The position numbers and the translations under genes are program-made. The notes beneath the pieces were generated by a model that was not told the origin of the DNA, made no database searches, and was given only the letters and a program-made list of their open reading frames with translations. A stretch of DNA of 64,000 nt from UBA5342 sp965662645 (GTDB taxonomy: Bacteria; Bacteroidota; Bacteroidia; Bacteroidales; UBA5342): assembly GCA_965662645.1 (NCBI GenBank), contig CBFIII010000001.1:62001-126000 (forward strand), read 5' to 3'. Below, one piece after another: positions 27,842 to 37,571 of this stretch (its first letter is position 1; each line of letters starts with the position of its first letter).

Positions 27842-30800
27842 ATGGAAAGTTTGTTTGATGAATATGGACGTATTCCTCCGAAAGAATGTGATGTCTTCGA
27901 TCTATTACCAGATAATTATAAAAAGGTATCTGATGTAGAAGCTATAATTATTATAATATTATCTATCTATGGTTCTTTTTATGGAAAGAAGGATCTTTAT
28001 AAAAAGGTATATAATGTGGTGTCTAAAAGCTCTTTTCTTCGTTTGCCAAATCTTGATGATGATCTTTTAAGAGTTGCTCTTGACAAATTGTTACATAAAA
28101 AAATTGTAGCATGTCAGCATAGTAATTATTCCTTATATCCTGATTCTATGTTAGGTGTACCCCAAAAGGCATTAGCTAATAAAGCTTTTCAAGAGGTAGT
28201 AGCCAAGACTTTTGTCCAGAAATATAGCTGGTCGATGTCTGAGGAACAGATACGTTTCTGTATTCTGACGAAGCGATCGCAGCTTGGTGAAAATCGTTTA
28301 AGAATAAGGGATTATGGCGATGGGCTTAATGGATTAAGAAATCTTGTTATAGAACTTAAGGATATGTCATTGCTTGATTATTCTTTTTTAGAAGAAATAG
28401 TTGATGCTGATAGTGAGGTTATATTTCAGAAAATTCTTCATAGTTTGCCCGATAATGAGGAGTTTTTAGCTATGATGCTTGATTGGTTTTTACATTTAAG
28501 TGCGCAGGCTAAACAGATTTCTTTTTTTTCAGTGGCTTCGTGTTTAGCGTTGAGTGGTACGCCTTCGCAAATAGATCGTTTAGTCGAAGATTATCTTAAA
28601 ATATCAAAAAAACATCATCTGGCATTGGGCAATATCAGTTTTGTGGCTGATATGCTAAGAGGAGATTTGGTTCAGGCAAGAGAAAAAGCTGATCTTTTTA
28701 AGCTTGCTTGGAATGACTTTAATGGTAATAAGAAGAAAGAAATGCCTTTTGCTATTGGTGGTTTCTATGCTATACTTTTATCTCAGAGCGGTAGTGCTCC
28801 AGATGCTAAGAATGCTTTGACTTATTTGCGTACAGCTATAAAAATGTTTAAAGAATATGGTTTAACTCATGCCATAGGAATGGAATTCGTGAAGTTGCTC
28901 TTGGATTATTTTGCTGCAAAGCAGAAAGGGCATAAAATCACATTTAATGATTATTACTACAGTCCAGAATTTATAAAGGGATGGATGAATATCATTTTTG
29001 CTTGGGAAGGTAAAACTGATGATTTTAAGTCTCTCAGTGTGGATTCTTTGGCAATAAATCCCCGTTTTGAATTAGAAATGAGGGGCTGTGGTCTCTATCC
29101 GCCATCAGAGAATAGTAAAGTGTCTCAAGCAAGATTAATGGTTTTAGAAAAAGAACTTGGGATGAAACCCTTGAGTCAGTTAATTGAAGCTGATCCTGAA
29201 TGGGTGGATATGCTCAAGGTCTTTGAAAACGTAGCGGCATTAAAAGGGGCAAAGGAAAAAGGGGTTTCTGAGCGTATGGTATGGCGTGTTGATTTTGATA
29301 TTAATGAAATACAACCTTATTATCAAAAGATGCAAAAAGCGGGTTGGTCAAAGGGACGTAATATAGCATTGCGAACTCTCTTTAGCAAAACGCCTACTTA
29401 TGCTAGTGATACCGATGTTCAGATTATCAATCAACTCAAAAGATATGACGGATGGCATTATGTGGAATATGATTGGGATTATGCTAAATGTCTTCCTCTT
29501 TTTGTTAATCATCCTTTGCTTTTTACTATCTCTGACCCCATGTTGCCTGTAGCACTTAAGGAAGAAGAAGTAAGCCTTATAGTGAAAGAAAAAGGCGATG
29601 AACTTCATATCAGTCTTAGTGCCGATATTGATGCGACACTTATCAAAGAGTCTGATCGTAGCTATAAATATTTGGTGTGGGATAAAGGGGTGAAGGAGAC
29701 GGCTGTCCAGATGCAGAACAAGGGAGTCAAAGTGTTGAAATTCCCAAAAGAAGCTAAGGAAAGGGCCAAGAACGCCTTGACCAAATTTAGTCAACGCGTG
29801 ACCATTAAAGGAGATTTTGATGACCCTAACTTAATAAAAAAGAAGAGTAGAAATACGCCTATTATCCGATTACAACCGGCAGGAGAGGACTTGGTGGTTT
29901 CGGTATTAATAAAACCGTTGGCTAAGGATGATTTGACCTTATTGCCTGGCGTAGGTTCTGCATCATTAATACATCGTTCTGCTAAAGGAGAGCGGATTCA
30001 GATTGCTCGAAATATAAAAAAAGAAGTACAGATACTTCAGGATTTAAAAGATACTCTTCCTACTTTGCAGGCTATGGATGGTCATGAAATTGATTTTGAT
30101 AATGAGGAAGTTATCATTGACTTTTTGTCTGATGTTAAAGAGTTTGCTCCTAAAGTAGAGTTGCAATGGCCTAAGGGCGAAACGCTTCGTATAGCTAAGG
30201 TGGCTTCATTAAAAGATTTTAATATCAATGTGAAAAGTGGTGTTGATTGGTTCGAGGTGAATGGAAAAGTGCAAGTTGATGCAGATAAGGTGTGGTCTAT
30301 CAAAGAATTACTTGAGGCTTCTGCGGGCGGTAGTAGATCATATATTAAGATTGATGATACTACTTATGTCAAATTAAAAAAGAATCTTCAGAAACGTTTG
30401 AGTGAATTAGCTTCTATAGGTCAAGAAACGTCAACGGGACTACAAGTACATAAGTTAGGAGCTAGTGCTTTAGGTGATATCGTTGAGGGAGCTGGTAAGT
30501 CAAGAACCGATAAAGGATGGAAAGATAACCAAAAGAAGATCGAAGCTTTGCGTGAGTTTAAACCTGAGATGCCGAGTAATCTACAGGCTGAATTAAGACC
30601 TTATCAATTGGAAGGGTATAATTGGCTCTCTCGTTTGCAAGCTTGGGATGTAGGCGCTTGTTTGGCTGATGATATGGGACTTGGAAAGACTATTCAAGCC
30701 ATTGCTTTAATGCTTAAATTAGCAGACAAAGGGGCTAGTCTTGTTATTGCGCCATCTTCGGTTTGTACTAATTGGCACAAAGAAATTATGCGTTTTGCGC

Positions 30801-31957
30801 CTACATTAAATACGGTAAGTCTAGCTCTGAAGGGTCGCAAAAAAGCGATTAAAAGCCTTAAAGCATTTGATGTCTTGGTGGTGAGTTATGGTCTCATTCA
30901 GTCTAATCCTGATTTGTTAGCCGACAAAGAATGGAACATTATTGTTTTAGATGAAGCGCACGCCATAAAAAATGCACATACTATGCGTTCTAAAGCGGCG
31001 ATGAAGTTGAAAGGTCAATTTAAAATACTCACGACAGGGACACCTATTCAAAATCATTTGGGGGAATTGTGGAATCTTTTTCAATTTATTAATCCTGGTT
31101 TCTTGGGGTCTTATGATAGTTTCAACCAACGTTTTGTTAATGGTACTTCGGATGAGGATGTGGCTGCTAAGCGTAAAGCCTTAAATCGTTTAATTACGCC
31201 ATTTATTCTACGACGTAATAAATCTGATGTATTGGATGATTTACCCGAAAAAACCGAGATTACATTAACAATAGAGCAGAGTGAGAGTGAAAAAGCGCTT
31301 TACGAAGCTTTGCGACAGAAAGCAGTCAGTGATATTGAAGATGCCGAAAATATGGGTGAATCTAGTCATCTTAAAATACTCGCTCAATTGTCTAAGTTGC
31401 GCTTGGCTAGTTGTCATCCTTGTTTAGTTGATTCTAGTTCTCATCTTGAGAGTTCTAAGATGAATGCCTTAGAAAGTTTGGTCGATGATCTTTTGAGTTC
31501 AAAACATAAAGCTCTTGTGTTTAGTCAATTTACAAAGCATTTGGCTTTGATAAAAGAGATGTTGGATAAAAAAGGTATCACGTACCAATATTTAGATGGT
31601 AGTACTTCTATTAAGAATAGAGAAAAAGCGATTGCTAATTTCCAATCAGGGAAAAGTGATTTATTTCTTATTAGCTTAAAAGCTGGTGGTGTAGGTTTGA
31701 ATCTTACAGCTGCTGACTATGTGATACACATGGATCCTTGGTGGAATCCAGCGGTGGAAGATCAAGCGTCGGACAGAGCACATCGTATTGGACAAATACG
31801 CCCTGTTACCGTTTACCGTTTGGTTTCTGAAGGAACGATAGAAGAAAAAATAGTAAAACTTCATCATGCCAAACGCGATCTTGCCGATCATTTGTTAGCC
31901 GATACCGATCAGTCCGCTAAGATATCATCAGCTGAATTATTCGAATTGATGAAATAA
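27842..31957 (+). CDS. SNF2-family DEAH helicase/ATPase with large N-terminal region
   Basis: 1371 residues. The last 480 or so hold both SNF2 lobes: LRPYQLEGYNWL, Walker A DDMGLGKT (about 943-950), DEAH (about 1036), TGTPIQNHLGELW, then the helicase C lobe with VFSQFTKHL, SLKAGGVGLNLTAADYVIHMDPWWNP and SDRAHRIGQ. These proteins use ATP to move along double-stranded DNA or remodel protein-DNA complexes. The first 900 residues are not a standard named domain to me; they look alpha-helical up to about 480, then beta-rich, as in the bacterial SNF2-associated region. No methylase, nuclease or other defence gene is adjacent, so a phage-defence role is not supported here. A family-1 repeat lies in the leader. 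Confidence 0.93.
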   Translation: MESLFDEYGRIPPKECDVFDLLPDNYKKVSDVEAIIIIILSIYGSFYGKKDLYKKVYNVVSKSSFLRLPNLDDDLLRVALDKLLHKKIVACQHSNYSLYPDSMLGVPQKALANKAFQEVVAKTFVQKYSWSMSEEQIRFCILTKRSQLGENRLRIRDYGDGLNGLRNLVIELKDMSLLDYSFLEEIVDADSEVIFQKILHSLPDNEEFLAMMLDWFLHLSAQAKQISFFSVASCLALSGTPSQIDRLVEDYLKISKKHHLALGNISFVADMLRGDLVQAREKADLFKLAWNDFNGNKKKEMPFAIGGFYAILLSQSGSAPDAKNALTYLRTAIKMFKEYGLTHAIGMEFVKLLLDYFAAKQKGHKITFNDYYYSPEFIKGWMNIIFAWEGKTDDFKSLSVDSLAINPRFELEMRGCGLYPPSENSKVSQARLMVLEKELGMKPLSQLIEADPEWVDMLKVFENVAALKGAKEKGVSERMVWRVDFDINEIQPYYQKMQKAGWSKGRNIALRTLFSKTPTYASDTDVQIINQLKRYDGWHYVEYDWDYAKCLPLFVNHPLLFTISDPMLPVALKEEEVSLIVKEKGDELHISLSADIDATLIKESDRSYKYLVWDKGVKETAVQMQNKGVKVLKFPKEAKERAKNALTKFSQRVTIKGDFDDPNLIKKKSRNTPIIRLQPAGEDLVVSVLIKPLAKDDLTLLPGVGSASLIHRSAKGERIQIARNIKKEVQILQDLKDTLPTLQAMDGHEIDFDNEEVIIDFLSDVKEFAPKVELQWPKGETLRIAKVASLKDFNINVKSGVDWFEVNGKVQVDADKVWSIKELLEASAGGSRSYIKIDDTTYVKLKKNLQKRLSELASIGQETSTGLQVHKLGASALGDIVEGAGKSRTDKGWKDNQKKIEALREFKPEMPSNLQAELRPYQLEGYNWLSRLQAWDVGACLADDMGLGKTIQAIALMLKLADKGASLVIAPSSVCTNWHKEIMRFAPTLNTVSLALKGRKKAIKSLKAFDVLVVSYGLIQSNPDLLADKEWNIIVLDEAHAIKNAHTMRSKAAMKLKGQFKILTTGTPIQNHLGELWNLFQFINPGFLGSYDSFNQRFVNGTSDEDVAAKRKALNRLITPFILRRNKSDVLDDLPEKTEITLTIEQSESEKALYEALRQKAVSDIEDAENMGESSHLKILAQLSKLRLASCHPCLVDSSSHLESSKMNALESLVDDLLSSKHKALVFSQFTKHLALIKEMLDKKGITYQYLDGSTSIKNREKAIANFQSGKSDLFLISLKAGGVGLNLTAADYVIHMDPWWNPAVEDQASDRAHRIGQIRPVTVYRLVSEGTIEEKIVKLHHAKRDLADHLLADTDQSAKISSAELFELMK

Positions 31958-31978
31958 GATAGATGATGTTTCTAAAAT

Positions 31979-32111
31979 CTCCAAACTCCAAATTCCGAAT
32001 TCCGAACACCAAACACCAAATTCCAAACTCCGAACTCCGAACTCCGAACTCCGAACTCCGAATTCCAAACTCCAAATTCCAAATTCCAAATTCCGAACAC
32101 CAAACACCAAA
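31979..32111. repeat. Tandem heptamer array, 19 units of NNCCRAA
   Basis: Nineteen consecutive 7-bp units fill this gap between two plus-strand genes. Unit types are CTCCGAA, CTCCAAA, TTCCGAA, TTCCAAA and CACCAAA, with five CTCCGAA in a row near the middle. The CACCAAA doublet recurs near both ends, suggesting past block duplication. Unit length is not a multiple of codon length and no reading frame spans it. Confidence 0.95.
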
Positions 32112-32144
32112 CTCTTATCTTATATCTCTTAACTTTTAACTAAA

Positions 32145-33044
32145 ATGTGGGTTATTCAAGGGCTGATTGCAGCTATTTTTCTTGGTTTGTATGATGTCTT
32201 CAAGAAAACGTCTTTAAACAATAACGGAGTCCTTCCAGTGCTCTTTTTTACGGTTCTTTTTAATGTGATGATGTGTCTTCCTTTTTTGTGGGGGTCACGT
32301 CTTAATCCTGAATTCTTTCAGAGTATTAATTTCTATATTCCTCATATTACGCCACGCGAACATTGGCTTATTCTATTAAAATCTATTGTGGTGGTGGGCA
32401 GTTGGATATTTTCGTTTTTTGCTATAAAGCATCTGCCTCTTACCATTGTTACTCCCATTAGGGCTACTGGGCCTTTATGGACATTGATAGGAGCATTGCT
32501 TATTTTTCATGAGCAACTTAATGTTATACAGTGGTTGGGTATGGTGGTTACATTAGGGTTCTTTTTTTTATTCTCTACTGCTGGTAAACGTGAGGGCATT
32601 GAATTTCGTCGTAACAAATGGATCTTATTTATTATCTTAGGTACTTTGCTTAGCGTCTGTAGTGGTTTATATGACAAATATATTATCCGAGAGATCGATC
32701 GTTTATCTGTTCAGGTGTGGTTTAGTATTTATCAGTTGGCTATTATGGTGCTTGTAATGCTTACTATATGGATCCCTAACCGTAAGAAATATTCCGCTTT
32801 TCATTGGCGCTGGAGCATTCCTCTCATCAGTGTGGCTTTGATGCTTTCTGATTATTTATATTTTTATGCGGTTAGTATTCCCGAATCTTTAATTTCTATA
32901 CTCTCGGCATTGCGTCGAGGTGGTGTGGTTATTGCCTTTTTGTTTGGTGCTTTTTTGTTAAAAGAGAAAAATATCAAAATAAAAAGTATTTATTTGGTTG
33001 GGATTCTTTCGGGCATTATTCTGATTGCTTTGGGAAGTTCTTGA
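32145..33044 (+). CDS. EamA/DMT-superfamily membrane transporter
   Basis: 299 residues with ten predicted hydrophobic helices in two five-helix halves, the drug/metabolite transporter layout. The first half carries PLTIVTPIRATGPLWTLIGALLIFHE and the second the matching PESLISILSALRRGGVVIAFLFGAFLLKE region, described here as the two EamA repeats. Substrate unknown. It follows the heptamer array, and a composite transposon is inserted 68 bases after its stop. Confidence 0.92.
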   Translation: MWVIQGLIAAIFLGLYDVFKKTSLNNNGVLPVLFFTVLFNVMMCLPFLWGSRLNPEFFQSINFYIPHITPREHWLILLKSIVVVGSWIFSFFAIKHLPLTIVTPIRATGPLWTLIGALLIFHEQLNVIQWLGMVVTLGFFFLFSTAGKREGIEFRRNKWILFIILGTLLSVCSGLYDKYIIREIDRLSVQVWFSIYQLAIMVLVMLTIWIPNRKKYSAFHWRWSIPLISVALMLSDYLYFYAVSIPESLISILSALRRGGVVIAFLFGAFLLKEKNIKIKSIYLVGILSGIILIALGSS

Positions 33045-33122
33045 GACAAGTGTATTGTTCTGTAGTCTAAACCTTATGCGTAATATTTAGATATAATTAA
33101 TTTGTATCTTTCGATAAGGTAT

Positions 33123-33301
33123 CAGGGCAAACGCATATGGAATTTATCTTTCACTCGTCAAAAAAAGAGTCCACGAATTCCACGAATTTTCACAAATTAC
33201 TGTGCATTGTTTGAGTAGTTTGTATGATTTGAGTGAGATAATACACATAGAGTCGTATTTTGCTTACGCCGATTTGCAATTCACGAATGCTTTTGCCCTG
33301 T
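33123..33301. mobile_element. 179-bp ISAs1-type MITE, left end of the composite
   Basis: The left end CAGGGCAAACGCATATGG and the right end (reverse complement CAGGGCAAAAGCATTCGTG) form inverted repeats of the same type as the ISAs1 copy at 37553-39097. No coding frame is seen. It also contains short CCACGAATT direct repeats. Confidence 0.7.
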
Positions 33302-33332
33302 TTAGATGAATTCTTTGTCTAGTTTAAAGAAA

Positions 33333-35219
33333 CTATATCTTTTTGAATGACACTTTGCATCTGTCCATATTGGCCAGCTTGTTGAAGAAGTCGATAAACC
33401 CTTCATAATTCTCCTTGGGGTAAGTCCCTGCTTTAACCGAGAATATTCTATTCACTATTATTTGATCGTCCTCTTCCGTTACCTTGAAGGAATAGTCGGC
33501 ATAATCTGAAGCATCATCATGATCTTCGGGTAAGAATTCAACCTGATACCCTTCTGGAATGCTTAGGTAAATACGATCCTTATACGTTTTGTTATCTCGT
33601 AAAATGATGTCGTTTTGTCGTTCAGTGCGCTGTTTCTTGTACGTGTTAGCTTGAGCAAATGGGCTTAAGTCCACAAAGAATCTATCTCCCGCTTTTGAGG
33701 CCAGACCAGAGGCTTCAAAATTATTGTTGACGGTTAGTGTAGCTGAGTCTTTGTTTATAGCTACGGCATAGTCATTAATCTTTATGTCACTAACTGGTGT
33801 TGACTTCTGTAAGTACTCTTTGAGTTCTTTCTTTGAATATTTGTATAGGTAGTACTTACTATCGAAAAAAGAGCCTGAGTAATTCAAGGTGTTAGAGCAT
33901 ATGAGTGTACCGTCTTCTTTTACTGACATTCGAGACTCTCGTGTTCTAATGTTTTTAGTTCTTTGTGGGACGTATACAATGGTTGATTGCTTTTCGTCAA
34001 TAAGTAGGGCTCGTCTGTTAGTGCAGCTATTCGATAAGTAGTTAAAAGGCATTATTTGACTGGTGCATTCTAGCCAGATGGTATCTCCAGCATTAGGAAC
34101 ACATAGTATGGCATGGTTGGTTTGGTTGGCTGGAAATGAGTCAAAGCGAATCTCCTTAGAGCCTGATCCAATAACAGTGAAGTTGGAGGAAATGCCTACA
34201 TAATCTAATAGGGTTTTGGTATAGTATGATAAGGCTTTGCAATCTCCATATCCATTCTCATCGACAGAGAGGCTAGGGAAGGGTTGCCAGCCTCCAATGC
34301 CTAGTTGTACCCCTACATAACGTGTTTTGGATTGCATATATTCATAGATTAGACGTATCAATTCTTTATCATTAGCGGCTTTAGCTTTGATGGCATCTAA
34401 GTCGATTTTGGTTTGGTCTGTTAGCTCATTTTCCTCGTGGAAAAGCGAATGGCAGAATCTACCCAAGTCATTCCAAGAGGCATTGCTTCCACTGTAACCA
34501 TCGTATTCAAACATTTTAGGGGCAAAATAAATCTGTGGTAATTGATGGCTTAAGTAGGGACTGAACTCTTCATGCTCACGTGCCTTAACGTTTCTCATTG
34601 ACCATTTTTGTGATAATAGACCCTCTCTTTCGGTTTCATCTTTAGTCAACTCTTCTTCGAAGACAGTTTCGTAAACGAAAGGTTGGTCTTTTGGTGTTTC
34701 AATTGTTAATGACGTTTCTTTTACAGCTAAGCGATAATCATAGCCAGGACGCCAAGGACTCAGAATAAAAAAACCATCATATTCCTTCTCATATTCAAAA
34801 ACGATGGTGTAGGGGTAGCTTTGGTGTAGGCAACTGGCTACTTTTACACGGTTGTCGCTATACATTGTGAAATCGCTGTAGTGAGAAAAATCCATGATTT
34901 CACTCTTCTTTATCTTCTTGCTGACTTTACCATTGCGGTCATAAATAGTGCAAGAAAACTGATTTATCTTTGATAGCCCATCATAGTTAATCATCATTTG
35001 CTCGTATCCCTTGGCTCTCCTATTAAGGATGGTATAGGCCACCCTCTTCTTTTCGATAAGGCGAGTTTTTGATTTTCGGATATAATGCGTGTTGTCAAAT
35101 AGCACTACTACATCAGCATTCTTTTTTAGAGAGGCAGGTACAGAGAAATCAATTGTCGTCTTCGATGTCGCTCCTAATGATACGATTATTAGGGTTAAGG
35201 TTGTTAGAAGTCTAATCAT
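33333..35219 (-). CDS. DUF3857 / transglutaminase-like protein with intact catalytic triad
   Basis: 628 residues: a signal peptide (about 1-19), a DUF3857 domain (about 40-200) and a transglutaminase-like core with C327 (GYGDCKAL), H369 (NQTNHAILC) and acidic E384 (IWLECTS), then a C-terminal DUF2569-free beta domain. Exported, so periplasmic or surface. The family is common in Bacteroidetes; its substrate is unknown, and protease or cross-linking chemistry is possible from the triad. It overlaps the upstream partner by 8 bases (ATG inside the stop region), indicating translational coupling. It is cargo of the apparent composite transposon. Confidence 0.88.
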   Translation of the reverse strand: MIRLLTTLTLIIVSLGATSKTTIDFSVPASLKKNADVVVLFDNTHYIRKSKTRLIEKKRVAYTILNRRAKGYEQMMINYDGLSKINQFSCTIYDRNGKVSKKIKKSEIMDFSHYSDFTMYSDNRVKVASCLHQSYPYTIVFEYEKEYDGFFILSPWRPGYDYRLAVKETSLTIETPKDQPFVYETVFEEELTKDETEREGLLSQKWSMRNVKAREHEEFSPYLSHQLPQIYFAPKMFEYDGYSGSNASWNDLGRFCHSLFHEENELTDQTKIDLDAIKAKAANDKELIRLIYEYMQSKTRYVGVQLGIGGWQPFPSLSVDENGYGDCKALSYYTKTLLDYVGISSNFTVIGSGSKEIRFDSFPANQTNHAILCVPNAGDTIWLECTSQIMPFNYLSNSCTNRRALLIDEKQSTIVYVPQRTKNIRTRESRMSVKEDGTLICSNTLNYSGSFFDSKYYLYKYSKKELKEYLQKSTPVSDIKINDYAVAINKDSATLTVNNNFEASGLASKAGDRFFVDLSPFAQANTYKKQRTERQNDIILRDNKTYKDRIYLSIPEGYQVEFLPEDHDDASDYADYSFKVTEEDDQIIVNRIFSVKAGTYPKENYEGFIDFFNKLANMDRCKVSFKKI

Positions 35220-37236
35220 TGTTTATAGCAGTTGTGTTGGCACTAGCTTGCACTTGATCAATCTTTTTAAGCACAATTTTCTCATTGTGTTTTTTGGCTA
35301 TTGTTTCATAAAATAGTTTCAATTCATCGTATTGATCATAAGCAAAGAGTGTTTGATTTCGTTTGTAGTGGCTAACAAGGCTTATGTTGTTAGCATCCGC
35401 CATTATGACGTATTTGAACACACAAGTTCCATGTTTTGATTTGTACGTTAATCCCTGTGGCAGTGACTCTATTTCGTAGCCTTGTGGTATTTGTATGATT
35501 GACTTCACAGTCTTATTTACGGGGTAACTATATTCTACAGGATAAAGACGTGTTTCTAGCTTCAGTGGGTTGCTGAATATTCCATTATAAAACGTAGGGG
35601 TGAATATTAGTAGGTCGCCCATTTTCTCTACCTTTTGCTCAATTTTGACTTCCAGTTTTCCTTCTATATTTTTGTGAACACTATCTACATTTGATATGGT
35701 AAAGTCTTTTATAGTTAGTCCGCTATGGTCTTCTTCCAAATCTTCTACATATTTGTCTAACGATTCAAAGCTCTTAGCAGAATTACGTTCTAAGTAGGAA
35801 GCATAGTCATAGTATCTGTTTATCCAGTACCCCGAGAATGTGCCATTTTCGTCAAGTTTTAGAGAATAGGTGTCAATCGTTTTGTATTCAGCGCCACATC
35901 GGAGTGGTGCCCACTTTGTTTTGTATTTGTTGACGATAAGACCTTTTCCATTCAGGCAGCGTTCGGGTAGAATGTTGACGTTTGACCAATAACTGGTAGC
36001 ATCCATTAGGTAGTTTTTGCCTTCTATTGTACAGATGGCGATGATGTAGTTTAACTTTTCTATCGAAGGCCTGAACGTGTTGATGAAACCATTGCTTCTG
36101 GTGCTCAGAACTAAGGGGCTAGCTTCAAGTCCTAGTTCGCGCAATAGGCCAACAAGAGCTAGATTGATGTCAGCGGAGTTTCCAATTCCTGTCTCTAAAG
36201 TTTTCTTAAAAGTTTGTGAGGTCCAGATTGATTTGCTTCTATTCCATTTAGTTTTTCCTTTGATGAAGCTGAATGCCGCCTCCATGAGTGCAATTTCATT
36301 AGTCGTTTTGCTAGTAAGGAACTCTGAATATTCAGAGAAACATCTTGTGTGATTTAATCTAGAGCCAAAGTTTTCGCTCTCTAGCAGGATTTTATTGATG
36401 TCAGACCATTCTACAGTGTAGTTTTCCCTAACTTGTCCTGGTATATCAACGCTTGCTAATTCAAAATCTACGTGGGAGATATAATTGTCTATGCTTGTCA
36501 AGTGCACACCTACCGGGAATGCTGGTGCATTTTCTATGGAGTATTCAAAGATTTCAGTCGTGTAATCAACAGAGTTCTCCCCAAAATCGATGCTTTTGGT
36601 TCCTTGACTTCTTACGGTCTTGTATTTAAGGTAGCCGTTAGGAAACTGCTTGTAGATATAGAACTCTGGGATTTCGACTCTGTAGCTGCTCTTTAGTACT
36701 GGTATTTTGTGCTGGAAATACCATCCGTTAAGGTTGCTCCAATAGTCCGATGTTATTCCGTAAGTCACCTCTATCACAGAACCACTTTTTATATTTGGGA
36801 GTGCGAATTTGATATGTGTCCAATTGGTACTTACAGGGTCCCAAATGATTTCTTTTTTGGACATCTTTGTTACGACTACCTTCCCATTTTCGAGGTTGTA
36901 GGTGATGGCCTTAATGTTATTAATAGTTTCATCTCTTCCTTGTTTTCCGTTGTAGAGCGGTATTTCGAATGTGCCATGAGCTAATGCTGTCTCGTCTAGT
37001 ATTTTTATTCTTAAGTGACGCTTGTAGTCGAGTCTAAAGCCATTAACCCACTGAAAGTCAGTACTCCCTTTGTCAAAGATAAAATAGGCATGTGCGTTGG
37101 AGTCGATGGGACACTGTGTGGCTTCGAGATATGCTTTATCTATTTTTCCAAACTTGATTTTTGAACCAGCAGTAGTGTTGGTGAAAGCTAGCATTACTAG
37201 AAGGCTAACGCTTAGTAGCTTGATTGTTTTGAACAT
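35212..37236 (-). CDS. DUF3857 protein with degenerate (pseudo-catalytic) transglutaminase core
   Basis: 674 residues: a signal peptide (about 1-23), a DUF3857 domain and a transglutaminase-like region. The nucleophile position is serine (S354 in GIGNSADIN) and the His position is Tyr (KLNYIIAIC), with Asp in LMDATS retained. It is therefore probably non-enzymatic and may bind the same ligand as, or regulate, its intact partner, whose start codon overlaps this stop by 8 bases. The pairing of an active and an inactive DUF3857 protein is seen elsewhere in Bacteroidetes (family knowledge, not counted here). It sits inside the composite transposon. Confidence 0.87.
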   Translation of the reverse strand: MFKTIKLLSVSLLVMLAFTNTTAGSKIKFGKIDKAYLEATQCPIDSNAHAYFIFDKGSTDFQWVNGFRLDYKRHLRIKILDETALAHGTFEIPLYNGKQGRDETINNIKAITYNLENGKVVVTKMSKKEIIWDPVSTNWTHIKFALPNIKSGSVIEVTYGITSDYWSNLNGWYFQHKIPVLKSSYRVEIPEFYIYKQFPNGYLKYKTVRSQGTKSIDFGENSVDYTTEIFEYSIENAPAFPVGVHLTSIDNYISHVDFELASVDIPGQVRENYTVEWSDINKILLESENFGSRLNHTRCFSEYSEFLTSKTTNEIALMEAAFSFIKGKTKWNRSKSIWTSQTFKKTLETGIGNSADINLALVGLLRELGLEASPLVLSTRSNGFINTFRPSIEKLNYIIAICTIEGKNYLMDATSYWSNVNILPERCLNGKGLIVNKYKTKWAPLRCGAEYKTIDTYSLKLDENGTFSGYWINRYYDYASYLERNSAKSFESLDKYVEDLEEDHSGLTIKDFTISNVDSVHKNIEGKLEVKIEQKVEKMGDLLIFTPTFYNGIFSNPLKLETRLYPVEYSYPVNKTVKSIIQIPQGYEIESLPQGLTYKSKHGTCVFKYVIMADANNISLVSHYKRNQTLFAYDQYDELKLFYETIAKKHNEKIVLKKIDQVQASANTTAINND

Positions 37237-37443
37237 ATAAACAGTTTTTTTAGAGTGAGAATTGCTAAAATATAAATAACTATTTAATATTCAATAGATT
37301 TATCCTTTTTTGTGTAGATAAAATGATTTCCCCATTGTTTTAATCAAAATGAATTAATACCGTCTTAAAAGTTTATAAAAAAGAGAAGGAATTTTAAGTA
37401 ACTCAAATTAACTTTGAGGTGCACAACGAAAAACCCTTCTCTT

Positions 37444-37552
37444 ATGACAAATTTAACCTTATTCTCACAAATAGTTTCACGATTAGACCGAAATTGTTTC
37501 AATCGTTTAGTTGCCAAAAAAGAAACAGATAAACATCAAAAAGGCTATAATA
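37444..37552 (+). pseudogene. 5' remnant of an IS4-family transposase
   Basis: The first 36 or so codons read MTNLTLFSQIVSRLDRN, then FNRLVAKKETDKHQKG, the typical start of Bacteroidetes IS4 transposases with a DUF4372 N-domain. The frame is cut by the left end of the ISAs1 copy at 37553. The rest of the gene is absent from the window. A longer chimeric frame (37414-37698) runs into ISAs1 DNA and is not a real gene. Confidence 0.75.
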
Positions 37553-37571
37553 CACGGCAAACGCATATGGC

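Noticed and set aside
27842..31957. Phage-defence system built on the SNF2 helicase
   Set aside because: No methyltransferase, nuclease, PglZ or other defence gene adjoins it; the neighbours are mutAB and a transporter.
31979..32111. CRISPR array
   Set aside because: The units are 7 bp and contiguous with no spacers, so this is a simple tandem repeat.
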